Source: Bacillota bacterium (lineage in GTDB: Bacteria > Bacillota > Clostridia > Peptostreptococcales > Anaerovoracaceae). From it: a DNA stretch of 64,000 nt. The DNA lies in the NCBI GenBank assembly GCA_029101005.1, contig JAQXQE010000022.1, positions 1-64,000 of the forward strand, given 5' to 3'. Below are positions 42,968-51,481 of this stretch, in pieces (positions within the stretch are counted from its first letter, which is position 1; each line of letters begins with the position of its first letter). The notes under the pieces were generated by a model, which saw nothing but the letters and a program-made list of their open reading frames with translations, searched no databases and was not told where the DNA came from. The translations under genes were made by a program, and so were the position numbers.

Positions 42968-43264
42968 ATGAATAGTGACCATATTGCAGAGAATAAGAAC
43001 CAGTTCTATGAAGCCATCCTTGCTCTTCAAACTCCCGAAGAATGTGATGCATTCTTTGAGGACGTATGCACAATCAAGGAGATTATGGATCTTTCTGCTC
43101 GCCTGCAGGTTGCCAAGATGCTCGATGAAGGAACTATTTTCAGTGAGATCAGCAAGCAGACAGGTGCAAGCTCTGCAACTATTAGCAGAGTCAACAAATG
43201 CCTTCGCTTTGGTCCTGGCGGCTACCGCCTGATTCTTGACCGACTGAAGGACAAAGAAGCGTAA
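42968..43264 (+). CDS. TrpR-like regulator, YerC/YecD family
   Basis: A 98-residue protein of the TrpR/YerC family. Helix-turn-helix: LQVAKMLDEGTIFSEISKQ with TGASSATISRVNKCLRFGPGG as recognition part. Most YerC/YecD proteins are small regulators of unknown ligand; in some genomes they sit near amino-acid or histidine genes. AAAGGAG lies 9-10 bases before the ATG. It is monocistronic. Confidence 0.9.
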   Translation: MNSDHIAENKNQFYEAILALQTPEECDAFFEDVCTIKEIMDLSARLQVAKMLDEGTIFSEISKQTGASSATISRVNKCLRFGPGGYRLILDRLKDKEA

Positions 43265-43277
43265 TACAAAATTACTA

Positions 43278-43301
43278 CCCCGCGTCGAACGCGGGATTTT
43301 C
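43278..43301 (+). terminator. Terminator after the TrpR-like gene
   Basis: CCCGCGT and ACGCGGG (43278-43295) form a 7-bp stem followed by ATTTTCTT. Confidence 0.7.
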
Positions 43302-43305
43302 TTAT

Positions 43306-43336
43306 ATACAAAAAAAGCTGGCCAAAGACCAGCTTT
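43306..43336 (-). terminator. Terminator after the surface acylation operon
   Basis: On the minus strand AGCTGG and CCAGCT (43316-43334) enclose a 7-nt loop and TTTTTTTG follows. Confidence 0.8.
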
Positions 43337-43355
43337 TGCTAAATTTCGGTAAGTT

Positions 43356-44507
43356 CTACTTGTCAGTGAGCATCATAGCCAGCGAATCATCCCCAAAGAA
43401 GGTATTCGCATTATAGAGGAACATAACCTCATTGACGCACTCAAGAGCCATCAGATCATCCACATTATCGTAGTAATAACGCGGATCAACTACAACAATC
43501 TCACGATAGTACTGCATCAAGAAAGGAATCATACTGTTCGCATACGAATCCTTCACAAGCAGCAGTCTGCGATTCGACTTGATCGGAGTCTTGATTGTGT
43601 ACACCGGATGATTGCTTCCACCGAAAACAGTGTACGCATCCTTCACATCGAGATTCTCAAGTCTGTAGTATTTGCTCGTCTTCTCCTTGCTGTCCTCATA
43701 GTAGATTACTGAATTCTTGTACAGCTTCTCGTCAGCAGGCACCGCAATCTTCACAGCATCAGCCTTACCTCCAACAAAGCCACTCTCAGACGCAAGTGTT
43801 CCCACGAAATAATTATCTACAGGAAGCAGCTTGAACTCCATAGGATTCTTGATGCCGAGCGGACCGCAGGCATGCTTGAAGGCCTCATACGCTCCGTCAG
43901 TCGTCCAGTGGTGATCTGTACGATAGAAAAGCTGGACTTCGTCCTTCTTCTCCTCGAAGGTCTCCCTCAAATCGATATTGATGAGTCCCGCAGCCGCTGT
44001 AGCGTTGAAGATTCTGTCCATATACCGATTCTGATCCTCGACCTGAGCCGCAAGCGGAAGCTTCTCCTCGTATACGCTTACAGCATTAGGCGCGAGCATG
44101 AAGTACATCTTCGTGCTTCTGTGCTTAGACTTGAATGTCTTGAATGCTTCTTCGTCCCTCTGCAGCCTCTCCTCTGTAGGAACAGCCACATCCTGAATCA
44201 GATACCCATCATCTGACTTCCATACGCCATTGGTGTGAATAACACCAGCGCTGACATCAACTGCGGTCTTCAGGCGAATGAATGCATTGCGCAGCAGGAA
44301 CTGATCGTTAGCATAGTTCTCAAGCTTAGTCTCCAGTCTGCCCTCCATATATTCACTGACGGACATATCAGGGAACTGCTGAAGCATTCTGTTCTCCTGC
44401 TCTGAGTACTCCTTATCCGGAATGAGCGCATTGAAACAGAACATGCCGACAAGTATCGTCATGAATACTATTCCCATTGTTCTGTTGAATCCGTTCTTTC
44501 CGTTCAT
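43356..44507 (-). CDS. DHHW-family acyltransferase partner (AlgJ-like)
   Basis: A 383-residue protein anchored by one N-terminal helix (about 11-30). The conserved YRTDHHWTTDGAYEAF segment (centred near residue 194) is the DHHW motif of AlgJ/AlgX-like SGNH proteins, and a downstream Ser/His region (LLVKDSYANSMIPFL) supplies the nucleophile. Such proteins transfer acetyl groups delivered by an MBOAT partner onto surface polymers; the MBOAT gene lies 9 bases upstream. Last gene of a four-gene operon. Confidence 0.85.
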   Translation of the reverse strand: MNGKNGFNRTMGIVFMTILVGMFCFNALIPDKEYSEQENRMLQQFPDMSVSEYMEGRLETKLENYANDQFLLRNAFIRLKTAVDVSAGVIHTNGVWKSDDGYLIQDVAVPTEERLQRDEEAFKTFKSKHRSTKMYFMLAPNAVSVYEEKLPLAAQVEDQNRYMDRIFNATAAAGLINIDLRETFEEKKDEVQLFYRTDHHWTTDGAYEAFKHACGPLGIKNPMEFKLLPVDNYFVGTLASESGFVGGKADAVKIAVPADEKLYKNSVIYYEDSKEKTSKYYRLENLDVKDAYTVFGGSNHPVYTIKTPIKSNRRLLLVKDSYANSMIPFLMQYYREIVVVDPRYYYDNVDDLMALECVNEVMFLYNANTFFGDDSLAMMLTDK

Positions 44508-44516
44508 ATTGCTCCT

Positions 44517-45920
44517 CTAGAATCTGAAATACAGGAATGGATTGTATGATCCAAATACGAGGTATGATACAGCCACGAAGAATATCGCGAGTACCACTAC
44601 GATTCCTGTCCTGCCGTACTTCTCGCAGAGTGCATTAATCTCGTGCGCTGGCTTTGGTGTACTTCCAACAGCCGCTGCGATAAGAAGAATCGCACTGGTT
44701 CTTATGAAGTAAAGGCTTGTCATATCTGCAAAACCAGCTGCTCCGATGCCAAACATAGCACCGAGGAAGTGGAACATCTCTGCAGTATCTGTAATGCTGA
44801 AGAATACCCAGCTGATAATTACGATGAGCATTACATAGATGTGCTGCAGAAGCTCAGGCATCTTATCTATGTACTTGCCGATTAAGTACTTCTCGAGTAT
44901 CAGGAGAATACCGAAGTATGTACCCCAGGCCACGAAGTTCCAGCTTGCTCCGTGCCAGAGACCTGTCAGCGACCATACGATGAGCAGGTTGAGAATGTGT
45001 CTCTTAACTGAGCAGCGATTGCCGCCGAGCGGAATATACACATAATCTCTGAACCACGAACTGAGCGAGATGTGCCACCTGCGCCAGAACTCCGAGATGC
45101 TTCTCGAGATGTAAGGATAGTTGAAGTTCTCCTTGAATTCGAAACCGAACATACGACCGAGTCCGATTGCCATATCTGAATATCCGCTGAAGTCAAAGTA
45201 GATCTGGAAGGTGTATCCGAGAATACCGATCCAGGCAGTTACGACAGTCAGCTTATCGTCTCCAAGCGCGCATACCTCCTGGAAAAGTGCTCCAAGATTG
45301 TTCGCAAGGATTACTTTCTTACCCATACCGATGCAGAAGCGTGTAGCTCCTTCACCGAAGCGCTCCATATTACAGGTTCTCTCGTCGAGCTGAGATGCGA
45401 TATCCTTGTAGTTGACAATAGGTCCCGCAATCAACTGTGGGAAGAGTGCCAGATACAGAGCTACCTTGAGTGGATTCCTCTGAACCTCCACCTTGCCTCT
45501 GTATACATCGAAGATGTATGAGAGTCCCTGGAAGGTATAGAAGCTGATACCGATAGGAAGTGCCAGCGCATGGTACTTGATATCCATACCAGTGATACTA
45601 TTGAAGGTATCCATAAGGAAGCCCCAGTACTTGAAGAAGCCGAGGATGAGAAGATTCATCACCAGCGTGAATATCATATTGAGTTTGCCGCTACCGCCGA
45701 GCTTCTTCTCCCTCTCAATCTGACCAGCCATGAAGTAGTTGAAGAGAGCACTGTATATCATCAGGAAGATGTATACCGGCTCACCCCAGCTGTAGAATAC
45801 GAGGCTGGCAAGAAGCAGCCATACGTTTCTAAGGTCGAGTCGTCTCGTCGGAATGCTGTAGTACACGATTACCGTAATCGGCAGGAAGTATACGATGAAA
45901 ATGAGGCTACTGAAGAGCAT
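44517..45920 (-). CDS. MBOAT O-acyltransferase (AlgI/DltB-like)
   Basis: A 467-residue polytopic membrane protein (about 11 helices) of the membrane-bound O-acyltransferase family. Its signature lies in SISEFWRRWHISLSSWFRDY and the catalytic histidine in LTGLWHGASWNFVAWGTYFG. It moves an acyl group across the membrane for the DHHW partner to transfer. It overlaps the preceding DUF4358 gene by 14 bases, indicating coupling. Which polymer is modified is unknown. Confidence 0.92.
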   Translation of the reverse strand: MLFSSLIFIVYFLPITVIVYYSIPTRRLDLRNVWLLLASLVFYSWGEPVYIFLMIYSALFNYFMAGQIEREKKLGGSGKLNMIFTLVMNLLILGFFKYWGFLMDTFNSITGMDIKYHALALPIGISFYTFQGLSYIFDVYRGKVEVQRNPLKVALYLALFPQLIAGPIVNYKDIASQLDERTCNMERFGEGATRFCIGMGKKVILANNLGALFQEVCALGDDKLTVVTAWIGILGYTFQIYFDFSGYSDMAIGLGRMFGFEFKENFNYPYISRSISEFWRRWHISLSSWFRDYVYIPLGGNRCSVKRHILNLLIVWSLTGLWHGASWNFVAWGTYFGILLILEKYLIGKYIDKMPELLQHIYVMLIVIISWVFFSITDTAEMFHFLGAMFGIGAAGFADMTSLYFIRTSAILLIAAAVGSTPKPAHEINALCEKYGRTGIVVVLAIFFVAVSYLVFGSYNPFLYFRF

Positions 45921-46440
45921 TCAGGAACACCTCCTTGTACTTGTCTGCATCGGCAGCTGTGCAGTAGAAATAGTAATTGCCAATCTTCTTGAGAGCAGCA
46001 TTCTCCAGCATAGCCACCTGCTCAGGGCCATAGCCTGAGTATGCGGTAATCTGCGACTCAATGCGCTTCTGAACAGCTTCCTCCACACCGCTGAGCTGGG
46101 CCTGATTGCCAACCTTGACGATGAGAAGCTCCTCAACCGCAAGAGCCTTTGTATTTCTGTAGTATATAAGCTGATCGTAGTCAGCCGCATTAAGTCCAAT
46201 GAACTGCATGAGATCTCGATCGTCGGCCTTCTTCATAAGCGCTTTGATCTCAGTCTCGCTTGTAAGTGTTGTCTCAAATTCAGCGAGGTCGATATCCTTC
46301 GCCTCATCGCCGTAATACACGAAATACAGGAACGCAGTGAGCACAAGCACAAAGATTATTTTGACCACCAAAAAGGCGAGACTCTCCGAGTCCCGTCTTC
46401 TTGTCTCATTAACATTCTGCTCAATAATCTTCTCTGTCAT
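45907..46440 (-). CDS. DUF4358 protein of the acylation operon
   Basis: A 177-residue protein with one membrane helix (about 22-43) and an external domain (about 60-177) containing LNAADYDQLIYYRNTKALAV and QNRIES-like helices. This matches DUF4358, commonly found next to MBOAT/SGNH acylation genes in Clostridia. No catalytic residues are evident. The gene is 3 bases from the SGNH gene upstream and overlaps the MBOAT gene downstream. Confidence 0.8.
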   Translation of the reverse strand: MTEKIIEQNVNETRRRDSESLAFLVVKIIFVLVLTAFLYFVYYGDEAKDIDLAEFETTLTSETEIKALMKKADDRDLMQFIGLNAADYDQLIYYRNTKALAVEELLIVKVGNQAQLSGVEEAVQKRIESQITAYSGYGPEQVAMLENAALKKIGNYYFYCTAADADKYKEVFLNALQ

Positions 46441-46443
46441 TGC

Positions 46444-47214
46444 CTACATTCCTGATACTTCGATCATTCTATCCATCCACAGCGGATAATATGATGGCGC
46501 CGCGTGGATTCCGTCACCAGCGTAGAGTTCCGGATGCTTAGGAAGAATGTCCGCAATATCTACGTAGATATATCCCTCATCCTCACACATCTTCTCAATC
46601 GCCTTGTTGAACTTGATATAGTGAGAGATTGACTTGTTACCCTTGATAGCTCCTGCTGTCGGTGTGGAGATGCTGCAGACACAGATTGTTGTGTCAGTGC
46701 TTGTCTCCGAGAACGCCTTGAGGAGGCTCTTGTATTTCTTGACAAAAGCGACTTCATCGCCGCCATAGTTACCCATATCATTCATTCCGAAGGCGAAGAA
46801 CGCGTACTCCGGGAATGTCTTCGCAGCTGTCTGGAACTGCTGGTCAGCATATACGATGCTTCCGCCGACCTTGGCGCTTACCTGCGAATGTGTGAGCCAG
46901 TCATATACAGTAAGGCCCTCGGTCAGAGAATCTCCGAGAACAATTGCCTTAGAGAAAGCTCTTCTGTATCTGATCTTCTTGCTCGCACTTGAGTCGACCT
47001 GATTAGCCCTGTCGAGTGTCTCAACAGCCTTCTCAATCTCTGCAACCTCTGCAGTCTGAAGTTGCTCTATCGCTGTGAGGTTCGCGTTAATCTCGTCGCT
47101 GTCCACATCAGCCTTGCTATATCCCCTTACGAGATTGAACACCACAAGCAGCAGAAAAGCCGCAAGAACGACTCCAATCGCTATTCTTATGTACTTCGCT
47201 TTCTCCTGCTTCAT
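46444..47214 (-). CDS. Membrane-anchored SGNH/GDSL hydrolase
   Basis: A 256-residue protein with one N-terminal helix (about 8-27) and an SGNH hydrolase domain. Block I serine is in VLGDSLTEGLTVYD, block III contains GMNDMGNYGG, and block V has the Asp-His pair in GDGIHAAPSYYPLWMDRM. It probably acylates or deacylates a cell-surface polymer. The ATG at 47214 fits GGAGG at 8 bases; the next in-frame ATG upstream sits too close to that site. First gene of the operon with DUF4358, MBOAT and DHHW. Confidence 0.85.
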   Translation of the reverse strand: MKQEKAKYIRIAIGVVLAAFLLLVVFNLVRGYSKADVDSDEINANLTAIEQLQTAEVAEIEKAVETLDRANQVDSSASKKIRYRRAFSKAIVLGDSLTEGLTVYDWLTHSQVSAKVGGSIVYADQQFQTAAKTFPEYAFFAFGMNDMGNYGGDEVAFVKKYKSLLKAFSETSTDTTICVCSISTPTAGAIKGNKSISHYIKFNKAIEKMCEDEGYIYVDIADILPKHPELYAGDGIHAAPSYYPLWMDRMIEVSGM

Positions 47215-47233
47215 AAACATAACCTCCAAAATA

Positions 47234-47270
47234 ATAAGCCGATAAATTCTATCATTTATCGGCTTATCTT
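47234..47270 (-). terminator. Terminator after copZ
   Basis: On the minus strand AAGCCGATAAA and TTTATCGGCTT enclose a short loop and TATTATTTT follows, ending the copper operon. Confidence 0.75.
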
Positions 47271-47275
47271 TCAAG

Positions 47276-47485
47276 TTATCGGATATCGTTCACCACGAAT
47301 TCGAGTTCTTCAATTACTTCTTCGAGCACCTCATTTGCCACATCTGAACCGAGCTCAACTACAGCAAGTCCAGTCTTGTGGTCAGCCTCTGCAGATACTA
47401 CAGCATCTAGCTTCTCAAGTGCCTCAACTACTGCTCCTGAGCATCCTTCGCACATCATTCCTTCAATCTCAATTGTCTTCTTCAT
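47276..47485 (-). CDS. copZ: Copper chaperone CopZ
   Basis: A 69-residue heavy-metal-associated (HMA) domain, beta-alpha-beta-beta-alpha-beta, with the copper site GMMCEGCSGAV (Cys-x-x-Cys). CopZ carries Cu(I) in the cytoplasm and hands it to CopA or the repressor. It lies 15 bases downstream of copA and is the last gene of csoR-copA-copZ. Confidence 0.93.
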   Translation of the reverse strand: MKKTIEIEGMMCEGCSGAVVEALEKLDAVVSAEADHKTGLAVVELGSDVANEVLEEVIEELEFVVNDIR

Positions 47486-47500
47486 AATTCATATCTCCTT

Positions 47501-49768
47501 CTACTTATTGTGTATTCTGACCATGTTCAATCTGAGCGCATTCACGCACACAGTGAAGCTCGATAAGCTCATCGCAGCCGCCGCAATCATAGGACTAAGC
47601 GTCCAACCACCGAGCAGACCCGTATAGAGTCCTGCTGCAAGTGGGATCAGCGCAACGTTATATGCAAAAGCCCAGAAAAGATTCTCGTGAATATTCTTAA
47701 GGGTCTTATTGCCAAGTCTGATTCCCGCCGCAACATCTGACAGCTTGCTGTTCATCAGCACGATATCAGCCGCATCAATCGCAACATCCGTACCCGCACC
47801 GATTGCTATTCCAATATCCGCTGAAGTAAGCGCAGGCGCATCATTGATTCCATCGCCAACCATTGCAAGCTTGCCCTCTTCCTTCAGTTCTCTAACAACG
47901 GCTTCCTTGCCATCTGGCAGAACTCCAGCCACAATGCGGTCCACACCGACGCTCTCACCGATGTGCTTGGCTGTCTGCTCATTGTCACCCGTAATCATTA
48001 CTACTTTCTTGCCTAGCGCCTTGAGTTCAGCAATCGCAGCTGCACTGTCGTCCTTGACAGTATCGGCTACCGCGATCGTGCCGAGGAAGCGCGCGCCACA
48101 GCAGAAGAACATAGTGCTTTTGCCCTGAGAGCTTAAAGCATCGCCCCGCTCAGCTGCCGCATCGAGCGAATACTTCACGCTGCGCAGATCTTCGTTGCTG
48201 AGCTTGCTTCCAGCTACTGCCTTATCGATGCACTCACGCACGTAGTCGAGCTTGCCTCCTGCTATGACTACTGCGTCGCCACCTTCAGTGATAAAAGCTC
48301 TTATGCCTCTACCCGCTACACTCTCGAAGTCCGCGATGCGGATATTGGTGTTGCGAGACAGCTTCGTAATCGCCTTCGCTAGAGGATGCTCGCTTCGGCC
48401 CTCCAGGGCTCCCGCTATGTCGAGAAGTTCATCCTCGCTCACCCCCTCTGCAGGAAGCATATCAGTTACGACTGGCTCGCCATTAGTGATAGTTCCTGTC
48501 TTATCGAGTGCTATTATGTCGATTCTGCCCAGTTCCTCGAGTGCTGCAGCAGACTTAATCAGAATTCCATTGCGTGCTCCGACGCCATTGCCGACCATAA
48601 TTGCAACTGGTGTTGCTAGTCCAAGTGCGCATGGACAGCTTATTACGAGTACAGCGATACCTCTTGTCAGAGCGTGGCTCAGCGGATATCCGAGTGCCAG
48701 CCAGATGACAACTACAGCTGTTGCGATTAGCAGAACGGCAGGGACGAAGATTCCTGCAATCTTGTCTGCGGCTCTTGCGATAGGCGCCTTGGTAGCCGCT
48801 GCATCGCTCACCAACCTAATAATCTGAGCGAGACTGGTATCCTGTCCGACTCTAGTAGCACGTAGCTTGATGTATCCCTGCTTATTGATAGTCGCAGCGG
48901 ATACTGCGTCACCGACATTCTTATCCACTGGTATGCTCTCTCCTGTGAGTGCTGATTCATCAACCGAAGTGACTCCCTCGATGATTACTCCATCTACTGG
49001 AATGCGCTCTCCTGGTTGCACTACTACAGTCATTCCAGTCTGAACCTTGCTGACTGCTACTTCTTTCTCTTTCTGCTTACTTCCAACGAGTATCACAGCT
49101 GTCTCTGGTGCAAGATTGACAAGGCTCTTCAGTGCATCAGTTGTTCTTCCCTTCGACATCGACTCCAGCATTTTTCCAACCGTGATGAGTGTCACAATCA
49201 TTGCCGCTGACTCGAAGTAGAGACTGTGCATATCGCTAGGGTCTGTGATCATATTGATTATGCTCCAGATGTATGAAACGCCTGCACCCATTGCAACCAG
49301 TGTGTCCATATTAGGCGCTTTGTTAAGCACGCCCTTTGCACCCTTGATAAAGAACGCTCTGTTGATCCAAAGGATTAGCGTCGAAAGTACAAGTTCTGCG
49401 ATTCCGATGGAGATGTGATGCTCCATCATTACCCTTGGAACTGGCCAACCCCACATCATATGGCCCATACTGAAGTACATCAGCACGAGCATAAGTGCTA
49501 CCGAATATATTAGTCTCTTCTTGAGTTTCGGTGTCTCTGTATCCTTTAGTGCCTCCGCCTGATTGCGCATCATATCGAGGCTCGCTGTGAAGCCCGCGTC
49601 AGTAACAGCCTTGATTATATCGTCTGTGCTTGCGCTACCCTCCACCGCCATAGAGTTTGTCAGAAGACTGACTGCACAGGATTCAACGCCTGGCAGTTCA
49701 CCTACTACTTTCTCGACCTTGGCTGAGCAGGCCGCACAGGCCATTCCCCCAATAATATAATGATCCAT
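47501..49768 (-). CDS. copA: Copper-exporting P1B-type ATPase
   Basis: A 755-residue Cu(I) exporter. N-terminal HMA domain with [11 protein letters not shown] (Cys at 11 and 14), eight membrane helices, the membrane copper site CPC at 378-380 ([13 protein letters not shown]), the phosphorylation motif DKTGT at 422-426, the HP locus (SEHPLAKAI) and [10 protein letters not shown]. It pumps Cu(I) out of the cell. It follows csoR by 10 bases. Confidence 0.96.
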   Translation of the reverse strand: MDHYIIGGMACAACSAKVEKVVGELPGVESCAVSLLTNSMAVEGSASTDDIIKAVTDAGFTASLDMMRNQAEALKDTETPKLKKRLIYSVALMLVLMYFSMGHMMWGWPVPRVMMEHHISIGIAELVLSTLILWINRAFFIKGAKGVLNKAPNMDTLVAMGAGVSYIWSIINMITDPSDMHSLYFESAAMIVTLITVGKMLESMSKGRTTDALKSLVNLAPETAVILVGSKQKEKEVAVSKVQTGMTVVVQPGERIPVDGVIIEGVTSVDESALTGESIPVDKNVGDAVSAATINKQGYIKLRATRVGQDTSLAQIIRLVSDAAATKAPIARAADKIAGIFVPAVLLIATAVVVIWLALGYPLSHALTRGIAVLVISCPCALGLATPVAIMVGNGVGARNGILIKSAAALEELGRIDIIALDKTGTITNGEPVVTDMLPAEGVSEDELLDIAGALEGRSEHPLAKAITKLSRNTNIRIADFESVAGRGIRAFITEGGDAVVIAGGKLDYVRECIDKAVAGSKLSNEDLRSVKYSLDAAAERGDALSSQGKSTMFFCCGARFLGTIAVADTVKDDSAAAIAELKALGKKVVMITGDNEQTAKHIGESVGVDRIVAGVLPDGKEAVVRELKEEGKLAMVGDGINDAPALTSADIGIAIGAGTDVAIDAADIVLMNSKLSDVAAGIRLGNKTLKNIHENLFWAFAYNVALIPLAAGLYTGLLGGWTLSPMIAAAAMSLSSFTVCVNALRLNMVRIHNK

Positions 49769-49778
49769 AGTTATTCTC

Positions 49779-50084
49779 CTATCTCATCAGTTTGCCGAGG
49801 GTTGCAACAAGTTCGTCTATAACCTCGTCCTTACCCTCTCTGATGTCATCTGCCACACAAGTTCTGATGTGGTTAGCCAGCAGAACCTTGTTGAAGCTGT
49901 TGAGTGCGGCATTGGCTGCTGCTACCTGAACAAGGATATCTGTACAGTATGTGTCCTCGTCAAGCATTCTCTTGATGCCGCGAATCTGACCCTCGATTCT
50001 TGAGAGTCTGTTCATAAGATCTTTATATTCACTCTCGCTTCTGTCCTTCTTCTTCGCTGAACAGCAGCATGTATTCTCAGACAT
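49779..50084 (-). CDS. csoR: Copper-sensing transcriptional repressor CsoR
   Basis: A 101-residue all-helical CsoR repressor. The Cu(I) ligands Cys47, His72 and Cys76 (CTDIL; NHIRTCV) are all present. It represses copA-copZ until copper binds. Its extra N-terminal cluster [11 protein letters not shown] is unusual and may give it additional metal-binding ability. The ATG at 50084 is used; GGAG lies 6 bases upstream. Two copper operators lie just before it. Confidence 0.94.
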   Translation of the reverse strand: MSENTCCCSAKKKDRSESEYKDLMNRLSRIEGQIRGIKRMLDEDTYCTDILVQVAAANAALNSFNKVLLANHIRTCVADDIREGKDEVIDELVATLGKLMR

Positions 50085-50101
50085 ATTCTTCTCCTTTCGG
50101 C

Positions 50102-50118
50102 ATACCCCCACGGGGTAT
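50102..50118. promoter_or_regulatory. CsoR operator, proximal
   Basis: ATACCCC and GGGGTAT flank a 3-base centre (50102-50118), matching the GC-rich dyad bound by CsoR repressors; it lies in the csoR leader. Confidence 0.7.
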
Positions 50119-50136
50119 CTCTATCAAGTGCATTAT

Positions 50137-50153
50137 ATACCCCTATGGGGTAT
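50137..50153. promoter_or_regulatory. CsoR operator, distal
   Basis: ATACCCC TAT GGGGTAT at 50137-50153 is a second exact dyad, 35 bases from the first (centre to centre). Two sites between csoR and the divergent gene suggest cooperative repression, perhaps also of the flavoprotein gene. Confidence 0.75.
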
Positions 50154-50203
50154 CTTGCAATACCACACTTGAATATAATCAACTCGGCTAATATAATCGA
50201 ATC

Positions 50204-51397
50204 ATGATTCACGATTACATAATTATTGGAGGCGGTGCATCAGGTCTGATGCTTGCCGCAAGACTTAAAGTTAATAATGGCATCATCCTCGAGGGAAGCA
50301 GCAGAGTTGGAACCAAGCTTCTGATGGCTGGTGGCGGTCGCTGCAATATCACTCATGAGGGTTCAATTAAGGACTTCCTCACTTGCTACGGTGCTAATGG
50401 CAGCAAGGTGAGAACCTGCCTCTATAAGCACAGCAATCTCGATATGATGCAGTGGTTCGGAGAGAACGGACTCCCTGTCAGCGCGGAGAACGGCAGGGTT
50501 TTCCCAGTGTCACGCAAATCTCAGGATGTCCTCGATCTGTTACTGCGATTAAGTACAGATAATTGCTGGGAGACCATCACAGATTCTCGTGTCAGTGGCA
50601 TATCATATGTTGATTACGAGGGCGGCTATTACAGCGTCAAGGCTGATTCGTGCAAGTATGCTGCGCGCAAACTTGTCATTGCGACTGGTGGCATCACCTA
50701 TCCGAATACGGGATCTGACGGAAGTATGTTCGCTGTTCTTGAGTCACTTGGAATCGAGATTGAGAAACCTACTTCGGTGCTCGCACCGCTCGGACTCAAA
50801 GACTATCCATATGCTGAGCTCGCGGGAGTATCGATTCAGAATGTTCGCATCACTTGCGGTAAAGGGAAGAAAGCCAGTGTATCGGAAGGTGATCTGCTCT
50901 TCGCACACAAGGAGATCAGCGGACCTGCTGTACTTAACATCTCAAGAGATGCCGCTCCTGGCAAATCGATAAGCATCAACTATATTCCAGACGTCGAGAC
51001 TCCATTCGAAGATCTTGTGGCTGCAGTTGGGAGAAGCAAAGCAGATGTCTCAACGGTTGTTGCAGACGTATTCAAACTTCCTAAGCGTTTCTGCCAGATA
51101 GTCTGTCAGCGCGCTTCTTCAAGCAAGAGCGCTGCACGCGATGGAGTATCCCTCAAGCGCGTAGCCGAGATTCTGAGAAGAGATAGTTTCGAGGTTCAGA
51201 CGAGGGGAAGCAACGGTATGGTTACTGCCGGCGGTGTTAAGCTCAGCGAGATAAGCACGAAGACGATGGAACTCAAGAAGCATCCTTGCCTATACGTGAT
51301 TGGCGAGGCTCTGGATGTTGACGGAATCACTGGCGGATATAATCTGCAGTTTGCATACTCATCAGCTGCGGCTGTTGCGGATGCACTTAACGAATAA
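50204..51397 (+). CDS. BaiN/HI0933-type FAD-dependent oxidoreductase
   Basis: A 397-residue flavoprotein of the HI0933 family. It begins with the FAD-binding Rossmann motif IIIGGGASGLMLAARL, has the family segment GGGRCNITHEG, a second dinucleotide motif IATGGITYPNTGSDGS, and ends with the FAD-contacting GEALDVDGITGGYNLQFA region. Close relatives include BaiN, a bile-acid pathway enzyme, but the substrate here is unknown. It is divergent from csoR with two copper operators between them, though no copper link is established. A terminator follows. Confidence 0.9.
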   Translation: MIHDYIIIGGGASGLMLAARLKVNNGIILEGSSRVGTKLLMAGGGRCNITHEGSIKDFLTCYGANGSKVRTCLYKHSNLDMMQWFGENGLPVSAENGRVFPVSRKSQDVLDLLLRLSTDNCWETITDSRVSGISYVDYEGGYYSVKADSCKYAARKLVIATGGITYPNTGSDGSMFAVLESLGIEIEKPTSVLAPLGLKDYPYAELAGVSIQNVRITCGKGKKASVSEGDLLFAHKEISGPAVLNISRDAAPGKSISINYIPDVETPFEDLVAAVGRSKADVSTVVADVFKLPKRFCQIVCQRASSSKSAARDGVSLKRVAEILRRDSFEVQTRGSNGMVTAGGVKLSEISTKTMELKKHPCLYVIGEALDVDGITGGYNLQFAYSSAAAVADALNE

Positions 51398-51402
51398 GAA
51401 CT

Positions 51403-51430
51403 AAAGACTGGCTATGGCCAGTCTTTTACT
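51403..51430 (+). terminator. Terminator after the flavoprotein gene
   Basis: AAAGACTGGC and GCCAGTCTTT (51403-51426) form a 10-bp stem followed by TTACTTG. Confidence 0.75.
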
Positions 51431-51441
51431 TGCAAAATATA

Positions 51442-51473
51442 AGACGAAAGACCGGGTCCAGTACCCCAGTCTT
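51442..51473 (-). terminator. Terminator after argH
   Basis: On the minus strand AAGACTGGG and CCCGGTCTT pair (51448-51473) and TTCGTCTT follows. Confidence 0.6.
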
Positions 51474-51481
51474 CCATCTCT

